Assembly (NCBI GenBank): GCA_050954505.1
Contig: JBPBPY010000221.1
Coordinates: 1 to 20,503 of the forward strand
Direction of reading: 5' to 3'
Source of the DNA: JAQGMO01 sp050954505
Lineage (GTDB): Bacteria > Pseudomonadota > Gammaproteobacteria > Burkholderiales > Burkholderiaceae_D
Length of the DNA stretch: 20,503 bases
Both the position numbers and the translations under genes were made by a program. The stretch's first letter is position 1. Every line of letters begins with the position of its first letter. The notes below the pieces were generated by a model that did no database searches, was not told the origin of the DNA, and saw nothing but the letters and a program-made list of their open reading frames with translations. Positions 15,603 to 20,503 of the stretch are shown here, in pieces.

Positions 15603-15609
15603 CCGGCAT

Positions 15610-16539
15610 TCATTTCTCCACTTCGGCACTTGAATAAATACTTTCGAGCAGGTCGGCAACCCTGTCCTCATCACTCTTGTTCAAGGTCTTCAAGCCATGG
15701 CGGACATAGCCCAACTCCGGCTTGCCGACCAACAGCTCGGTTTCGTCCTCATGCATCCGGAGGAAATCTTTCCGGCTCTTGCGCTGGAAAGCCTCAACAT
15801 CGAGAAAACGAACCCGGCTGAACTCGGCGCCATGCTTTTTGGCTTCTTCGTGGCTCAGTTCACTGACATGTTCGAGGCCTTGCGCGCTGGCAGCCTCTCG
15901 GGAAGCCTGCGCTGCGCTGCTGTTGGCCTGATCGTCAAAATCCAGCACCACCATCACCACCCGGGGTCCACGCTCGGTGCGGATTTCATTGACTGACAGG
16001 ACAAGCACCATGTGGTCCAGGTAAAAGTCCGACAGCCCCGGGGCACGGAAGGTGAACGCGCCACTACTGCGATAGCGCTGCAACAGCTTCTGGCTCCAGA
16101 CCGTATCGAACGGCACCTTGGTGCGATGGATCTTTCCCTGGAAATGATTGACCAGCTGGTGCCAGGAGCGTAACAGCAAGCCAAAGTCCGATTGCCCGAT
16201 GGCGCTGCCGGTCTTGTGGCGCAATGCGGAAATGGACGCATTGATACTGAGCTCGTAGAGGATTTCGCTACTGTGTACATCGCACTCACGTGGCGGGTGG
16301 TAAGGCGGGTGGCCAGTGATGTGTGCAAGCGGTGCCAGCAGCGGCTGGAGTTTCTTGAACGTCGATTCCGTGGCATAGGCGCGCAGGGCCTGCTTGACGA
16401 TATGTGTATTCGCACGGGTGGTCAAGGCAATGATCTGCTCGCGCAAAGGCGGTGCAGGCAAGAGAGGGCGCGCCACTGCAGGCGCAATAATCCGGTTCGC
16501 CAGCATGGTGCCGGGCCGTCTGGTCATCAAAGGCTTCAT
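15610..16539 (-). CDS. Hypothetical protein, ~309 aa, family not recognised
   Basis: A clean open frame with codon use like its neighbours. There is no signal peptide or membrane segment. Residues ~25-90 are helical and basic. The middle contains ECDVHSSEILYELSINASIS, QSDFGLLLRSWHQLVNHFQG, FTFRAPGLSDFYLDHMVLVL and VVMVVLDFDDQA, consistent with an alpha/beta domain. The C-terminal third is charged and helical (LSHEEAKKHGAEFSRVRFLD, FQRKSRKDFLRMHEDETELL). The start is uncertain: ATG at 16539 is given, a GTG at 16560 would add seven residues, and neither has a clear ribosome site. It stands alone between the convergent dehydrogenase gene and the end of nadB. I assign no function. Confidence 0.75.
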   Translation of the reverse strand: MKPLMTRRPGTMLANRIIAPAVARPLLPAPPLREQIIALTTRANTHIVKQALRAYATESTFKKLQPLLAPLAHITGHPPYHPPRECDVHSSEILYELSINASISALRHKTGSAIGQSDFGLLLRSWHQLVNHFQGKIHRTKVPFDTVWSQKLLQRYRSSGAFTFRAPGLSDFYLDHMVLVLSVNEIRTERGPRVVMVVLDFDDQANSSAAQASREAASAQGLEHVSELSHEEAKKHGAEFSRVRFLDVEAFQRKSRKDFLRMHEDETELLVGKPELGYVRHGLKTLNKSDEDRVADLLESIYSSAEVEK

Positions 16540-16717
16540 GGACGCGTTCGGGTAAGACACCTGGGGAGAAGAGAATTTTCAATCAGATTTCTTGTGCTCC
16601 ATGAGTGTTTTTTTCCGCAGCGCGGTTCCGCATTTGGCGAAAGTTGAGGAATCCAGCTTCCTTGCATTGACGGGCGTTTCCATCGATGGCTAGGGCTGTT
16701 CCTGCTGCCTGCCGTGG

Positions 16718-16749
16718 CTGTCGGGGTATTGTCATGAATCCCCCGATAG
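16718..16749 (-). terminator. Hairpin after nadB, weak terminator candidate
   Basis: On the minus strand CTATCGGGG (16749-16741) pairs with CCCCGACAG (16726-16718) at 8 of 9 positions, with a 14-nt loop, starting 11 nt after the nadB stop. No T-run follows. Confidence 0.4.
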
Positions 16750-16759
16750 TCCCATTCCC

Positions 16760-18352
16760 CTAGCCGCGCTGTGCCGTTGCCATCAGGACGGTGGCACTGG
16801 CCAAGGCATCGGTCTGGGGATAGTCGCGGCTGAAATGCAAGCCCCGGCTTTCCTTGCGCGACTGCGCCGATCGCACGATCAGGTCGGCCACCTGCACCAG
16901 GTTGCGCAATTCCAGCAAGGCGCGGCTGACACGGAAGTGGGCATAGAACTCATCGATTTCGGCTTTCAGCAAGGCGACGCGATGCGCGGCCCGTTCCAGG
17001 CGCTTGTTGGTGCGCACGATGCCGACATAGTCCCACATGAAATGGCGCAGCTCTTCGGTATTGTGCGAAATGACGACCGCTTCGTCCGGATCGGTCACTC
17101 GGCTGTCATCCCATGGTGCAATCCGTGCAGCGGCTTCGGTGGGCAATGCAGTGACGGCACTGGCAGCGGCGCGCGCAAAGACCATGCATTCAACCAGCGA
17201 ATTGCTGGCCAGGCGGTTGGCGCCATGCAGGCCGGTGCAGGCGGTTTCGCCAATTGCATACAGGTTGCCGACATCGGTGCGCCCACTCAGGTCGGTCAGC
17301 ACGCCGCCACAGGTGTAATGGGCGGCAGGCACCACCGGCATGGCTTGCCTGGTGATGTCGATGCCGTACTGCAGGCAGCGTGCCAGGATGTTGGGGAAAT
17401 GGTGTTCAAGGAAGGCTGGACTCTGGTGCGAAATGTCGAGGTACACGCAGTCCAGGCCATGCTTTTTCATTTCGAAATCGATGGCGCGTGCAACGATGTC
17501 GCGTGGCGCCAGTTCGGCCCGCTCGTCGTGCGCCGGCATGAAGCGGGTGCCATCGGGCAGCAGCAAGCGCCCGCCTTCGCCGCGCACTGCTTCACTGATC
17601 AGGAAACTGCGCGCTTGCGGATGGAACAGGCTGGTGGGATGAAATTGCATGAATTCCATGTTCGACACCCGGCAGCCGGCACGCCAGGCCGCCGCAATGC
17701 CATCGCCAGTGGCCGTATCCGGATTGGTGGTGTGCAGGTAGACCTTGCCGGCACCGCCAGTGGCCAGGATCGTGTGCGCGGCACTGAAGACGGCAACCGT
17801 GTCGGTCTCGGCATTGAGTGCGTAAGCACCAATGCAGCGTTTGTTGGCTGTGCCGGGCACAGCGCGTACCACCAGGTCGACCAGCATATGGTTTTCAAAC
17901 ACGGCAATATTGTCTTGCGTGCGCACCCGTTCGATGATGGTACGTTGCACTGCTTCGCCAGTGGCATCGGCGGCATGGACGATGCGGCGCGCACTGTGGC
18001 CGCCTTCCCGGGTCAGGTGCAGGGCATTGCCTTGCAGCGCGTCGAGCGAGAATGGCACGCCGAGTTCCTGCAGCCAGGCAATGGCCGGCGGCGCATTTTC
18101 CACCACGAAGCGGGTGGCCGCCGGATCGGACAAACCGGCGCCGGCCACCAGCGTATCCTGGGTGTGGGCATCAAAGCTGTCGCCTTCGGCCAGTACTGCG
18201 GCAATGCCACCCTGTGCCCAGCCGCTGGAGCCATCCGCGAGCACGCCCTTGGTCAGCACCGCGACACGGTGGGTGGGAGAAAGCAGCAGTGCAGCCGACA
18301 GACCGGCCAAGCCGCTGCCGATGATGAGGACGTCGTAGGTGTGTTGGGTCAT
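16760..18352 (-). CDS. nadB: L-aspartate oxidase
   Basis: The 530-aa product is a full-length NadB. It oxidises L-aspartate to iminoaspartate with FAD, using oxygen or fumarate, as the first step of de novo NAD synthesis; NadA then makes quinolinate. The N-terminus carries the dinucleotide-binding motif DVLIIGSGLAGLSAALLLS (7-25) and SSGWAQGGIAAVL (42-54). Further on are DTATGDGIAAAWRAGC, MEFMQFHPTSLF, HYTCGGVLTD and GANRLASNSLVECMVFARAA, all typical of the succinate dehydrogenase/aspartate oxidase flavoprotein family. The C-terminal helical domain has LLELRNLVQVADLIVRSA and SRGLHFSRDYP, specific for NadB. The ATG at 18352 fits the family start although no Shine-Dalgarno is evident. nadA and nadC are not in the window. 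Confidence 0.97.
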   Translation of the reverse strand: MTQHTYDVLIIGSGLAGLSAALLLSPTHRVAVLTKGVLADGSSGWAQGGIAAVLAEGDSFDAHTQDTLVAGAGLSDPAATRFVVENAPPAIAWLQELGVPFSLDALQGNALHLTREGGHSARRIVHAADATGEAVQRTIIERVRTQDNIAVFENHMLVDLVVRAVPGTANKRCIGAYALNAETDTVAVFSAAHTILATGGAGKVYLHTTNPDTATGDGIAAAWRAGCRVSNMEFMQFHPTSLFHPQARSFLISEAVRGEGGRLLLPDGTRFMPAHDERAELAPRDIVARAIDFEMKKHGLDCVYLDISHQSPAFLEHHFPNILARCLQYGIDITRQAMPVVPAAHYTCGGVLTDLSGRTDVGNLYAIGETACTGLHGANRLASNSLVECMVFARAAASAVTALPTEAAARIAPWDDSRVTDPDEAVVISHNTEELRHFMWDYVGIVRTNKRLERAAHRVALLKAEIDEFYAHFRVSRALLELRNLVQVADLIVRSAQSRKESRGLHFSRDYPQTDALASATVLMATAQRG

Positions 18353-18402
18353 GATCGGTAAACAGTGGGGACAGGTGCGTGGTCGCAGCCCAGGCCGACA
18401 TT

Positions 18403-18678
18403 ATGAACCAGTGCCCGGAAATTTTTCGTTTCGCCGGTCATGGCCATTGCGCGGCCGGCAAATGCCGGGCCATGCGGCGGCAACATCGCAAACCGTCTTT
18501 TCGGATCGGCATGGATTTTGCTGCTACCCATGCGATCACGTCGCTGCCCTGCCGCCGGCCCATTGTGCGCGGCGCCTGCTTGGGCAGCATTGAAAAACAG
18601 ACCAGGCAAATCTGCAAAGCCGGTATTTCTTACACCAGCGCAGCCGGCCGGCTGTGCGCCATCGGGAGCAAACAATGA
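18403..18678 (+). CDS. Possible small Cys-rich ORF overlapping the DUF2945 gene
   Basis: An ATG at 18403 opens 91 codons in the nadB upstream region. The TGA at 18676-18678 overlaps the start codon of the DUF2945 gene (ATGA), and third positions are GC-rich. The product (MNQCPEIFRFAGHGHC...) is Cys- and Arg-rich and matches no family I know; no ribosome site precedes it. The overlap could be chance. Otherwise this 320-bp gap holds only the unlocated promoters of the two divergent genes. Confidence 0.2.
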   Translation: MNQCPEIFRFAGHGHCAAGKCRAMRRQHRKPSFRIGMDFAATHAITSLPCRRPIVRGACLGSIEKQTRQICKAGISYTSAAGRLCAIGSKQ

Positions 18679-18887
18679 CCAAACAACCAGCCAAGGGCGA
18701 TCATGTCGAGTGGAAGTCGCCACAAGGCAGCGTGCACGGAACTGTGGAAAAAAAACTGACCGCTCCGACCGATATCAAGTCGCACTATGTGGCAGCCACG
18801 CCGGAAGATCCGCAATATCTGGTCAAGAGCGACAAGACCGGTGCGTTGGCAGCCCATAAACCCGGGTCGCTGAAGAAACAGAAATAG
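18675..18887 (+). CDS. DUF2945 / HVA1-type Tudor-like small protein
   Basis: The 70-aa product has the DUF2945 (hypervirulence-associated Tudor-like) pattern: KGDHVEWKSPQGSVHGTVEK, a strand pair with KLTAPTDIKSHYVAATPEDP, then YLVKSDKTGALAAHKPGSLK. It is a small cytosolic SH3/Tudor-like barrel; its biochemical role is not established in the family. The ATG at 18675 is fixed by GGGAG 6 nt upstream and the family N-terminus; an in-frame ATG at 18654 lacks this. The gene is divergent from nadB. Confidence 0.85.
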   Translation: MTKQPAKGDHVEWKSPQGSVHGTVEKKLTAPTDIKSHYVAATPEDPQYLVKSDKTGALAAHKPGSLKKQK

Positions 18888-18930
18888 ACGGCATCTTTCA
18901 TCAGAACGGCCCAAAAACTTATTTGTGCCG

Positions 18931-18975
18931 GCGTCTTTTTTACCAGCGTCTTTTTTACCAGCGTCTTTTGTACCA
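18931..18975. repeat. Three tandem copies of a 15-bp repeat
   Basis: GCGTCTTTTTTACCA occurs three times in direct tandem; copies one and two are identical and copy three has a T-to-G change at its tenth base. The unit is a multiple of three, so any frame across it is kept when copies change. It starts 43 bp after the DUF2945 stop. Confidence 0.9.
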
Positions 18976-18979
18976 GCGA

Positions 18980-18998
18980 GGCCGCCACCCTGGCGGCC
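18980..18998. repeat. Perfect GC-rich hairpin after the 15-bp repeats
   Basis: GGCCGCCA-CCC-TGGCGGCC is a perfect 8-bp stem with a 3-nt loop, only 4 nt after the repeat array. No T-run follows on the plus strand. On the minus strand it is followed by the A-rich complement of the repeats, so it is not a standard intrinsic terminator. Confidence 0.6.
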
Positions 18999-19820
18999 AG
19001 CACACCCGTTTCGATGAGCAAGCCGCACAAGGCTTATGCGTGGCGCCCGCTGTTGGTCAGCGCAGCCATCCCGGCATCCGGAATTTCCATGCCGATCGCC
19101 AGGCCAGCGAACTTGGCGAAGCCAGCCAGATTCTGGCCAAGCCTGCCGGTGCGCATGCCACCTCGACAGCAAGGCATGCGCTGACAACGCTCACCCATCA
19201 ACAACGCCAGATGGCTCGCTGGCTGCGAGGCGTGCGCCCTGCATTGGACGGCGGCAGCATGGATCATGCCTTGGTTGCCAAAGGGCAGGAGTTCATGCGC
19301 CGGCAAAGATTGATCTCCTTGTCTGACGTGATTCCCATCCGGCCGGTGGTGGCCAAGGACTTGAGCGTGGTTATCCAGAGCGCTCACATGTCGTTTCATG
19401 ACAGCGCCTACCGTTTCGAAGATGACAGCCCGTCGGATGAACCAGCGACAGCGCCGCAGTGGAACCGCCGCAGCAAGCCGATGAAGCGGCTTGCGAAACG
19501 AATGCGCTGGCCGATACGGACAATCAAAACTACTTCCGTGCCAATGCTGCCTACATCCGTAAAATGGTGGAGGTGGGCGCGGCAAAAGGATTTACCGTTC
19601 GGTAACGACCTCGACCGAAGGCCGCGAGCGCCTGCAGGAACTGCTGGAGCTTGGCCATCTTGGCGCCCGGCCGGAAGTTGAACAGTTCTTCGCGGAACTG
19701 TTTTCACATTATTTCAACGCGGAATTGTTTTGTGTCGGCAGGGAAGCATCGCAGTTCTCGCTGAACCTGCAAGGCGGCATGGGGTGCCGTGCAATCATGC
19801 AAGCCCGTCGCACCGCTTGA
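18999..19820 (+). pseudogene. Probable frameshifted gene, family not recognised
   Basis: Coding-like sequence with high GC at third positions runs on in three frames. Up to about 19445 the frame including QQRQMARWLRGVRPALDGGS, DHALVAKGQEFMRRQRLISL and SDVIPIRPVVAKDLSVV is the best. From about 19445 to 19600 it is EPPQQADEAACETNALADTD followed by NYFRANAAYIRKMVEVGAAK, ending at TAA 19603-19605. From about 19600 it is STEGRERLQELLELGHLGAR, EVEQFFAELFSHYFNAELFC and SLNLQGGMGCRAIMQ, ending at TGA 19818-19820. Each change is in the same direction (equal to losing one base), so two single-base deletions or sequencing errors would explain it. The left boundary and start are not clear. I do not recognise the product; the role is unknown. 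Confidence 0.4.
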
Positions 19821-20146
19821 TGATGCCATACGGAATCAACCGCTAGCATGTTGCCGATGTTTGCCATGTGGATGCCGGAATTTTCAGCAGTTCGATGGAA
19901 CAATTTTCACCATTCGCCGATTTTTTTCCTGTGCCTCGCGCCTGTCCAGAAGGCTTCTGGCCGTCTTCTCCAGCCAAAACTGTGAACAAGTTACAACAGG
20001 ATGACATGGCTTGCAAATAAACATGGCAAGTTCTGCCATGCACTCTGTTCCAGAAGAAACTTCCCCATTATGATTGCCATGCAAAATAGCAAAGCAGTTA
20101 AAAAACTCATTTTCGGTACTTTTGAAACGTTTTCCAGGAGAAACAA
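19821..20146. other. Upstream region of the porin gene
   Basis: About 325 bp without a credible gene. It contains an inverted repeat CATGGCA-AGTTC-TGCCATG (20022-20040) and a weak promoter-like pair TTGCCA (20074-20079) and TTAAAA (20098-20103), spacing 18. The last 45 bp are AT-rich and end in the porin ribosome site. The inverted repeat sits just upstream of the promoter-like pair, where an operator could lie. Confidence 0.4.
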
Positions 20147-20503
20147 GTGCGTAAAATCTCAGCCATGCTGCTCATCGCTGCGTCCACCAGTTCCATCGCT
20201 TATGCCCAGTCAAGCATCGTGACCTACGGCATCGTCGATACCAGCATTCGCTACATCAGCAGCGACAATGCAGCCGGCCAAAGCAATCTGCGCATGGACA
20301 ATGGCGCCATCAGCAACAGCCGTTTTGGTTTCCGTGGTACCGAAGACCTGGGTGGCGGACTGAAAGCACTGTTCAAACTTGAAGGCGGTTTCAATTCCGA
20401 TACCGGCACTGCTTCCAGCGCTGGTTCACTGTTCAATCGTAAAGCGTATGTCGGCGTCGGCAGCAGCTACGGCGAACTGACCCTGGGCCGTCAAAACACC
20501 CCG
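20147..20503 (+). CDS. Gram-negative porin (Burkholderiales type), 3' end outside window
   Basis: A GTG at 20147 preceded by AGGAG (6 nt away) opens 119 codons to the right edge. The product begins with a signal peptide (RKISAMLLIAASTSSIAYAQ, cleavage after AYA) followed by SSIVTYGIVDTSIRYISSD, then NSRFGFRGTEDLGGGLKALF, KLEGGFN and AYVGVGSSYGELTLGRQ, the hallmarks of the first strands of trimeric porins of the Porin_4/Gram_neg_porin group. It would form an outer-membrane channel for small hydrophilic solutes. The next ATG, at 20164, would cut the signal peptide, so the GTG start is preferred. About two thirds of the gene is missing. Confidence 0.93.
   Translation, partial: MRKISAMLLIAASTSSIAYAQSSIVTYGIVDTSIRYISSDNAAGQSNLRMDNGAISNSRFGFRGTEDLGGGLKALFKLEGGFNSDTGTASSAGSLFNRKAYVGVGSSYGELTLGRQNTP

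Noticed and set aside
16835..18361. 508-codon plus-strand open frame
   Set aside because: Exact antisense shadow of nadB, which is unmistakable.
18630..19187. 185-codon minus-strand ORF with KKDAG repeats
   Set aside because: It runs antisense through the DUF2945 gene; the repeats in it are only the translation of the 15-bp DNA repeat.

Overview
The window looks like chromosomal DNA of a betaproteobacterium of the Burkholderiales, probably near Oxalobacteraceae (Herbaspirillum/Massilia/Janthinobacterium type). This rests on a TIGR01841-type phasin (a PHB-granule protein), a Burkholderiales-type porin, CzcI/CzcC metal-efflux genes, L-aspartate oxidase, and GC-rich coding sequence with long spurious antisense frames. 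The taxonomic call is inference; no rRNA or tRNA gene was seen.

Left part (1-2908, accessory character). The minus strand holds the start of a heavy-metal efflux operon: czcI (841-1185), then czcC (from 755, running off the left edge). The spacer between them carries a 9-bp inverted repeat. Behind czcI lie about 800 bp of lower-GC, mostly non-coding DNA with two tandem hairpins, a possible gene relic and a 56-codon ORF. Next is a plus-strand gene (2024-2908) whose product has the key residues of an atypical PI-kinase/HopBF1-like kinase behind a Ser/Pro-rich disordered N-terminus, as in secreted effectors.

Middle part (3107-12303). A LysR regulator and a TSUP (TauE/SafE) transporter are divergent. 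A two-gene toxin-antitoxin operon follows: an excisionase-type HTH protein overlapping a PIN-domain ribonuclease by one base (TGATG). It converges, with 3 bp between, on a 1995-aa minus-strand protein with a transglutaminase-like domain, DUF4011, an SF1 helicase, a Vsr/MTES_1575-type nuclease and DUF3320. Together these two units look like a small defence island.

Right part (12576-20503, mostly housekeeping). A phasin gene has a near-consensus promoter and a clear intrinsic terminator. A secreted PQQ-dependent sorbosone/glucose-dehydrogenase-like beta-propeller is fused to a C-terminal YbhB/PEBP domain. Then come an unrecognised ~310-aa protein next to pentanucleotide microsatellites, nadB, a DUF2945 (Tudor-like) small protein, a region of triple 15-bp repeats and a hairpin leading into what looks like a frameshifted gene, and the 5' end of a porin gene that runs off the right edge.
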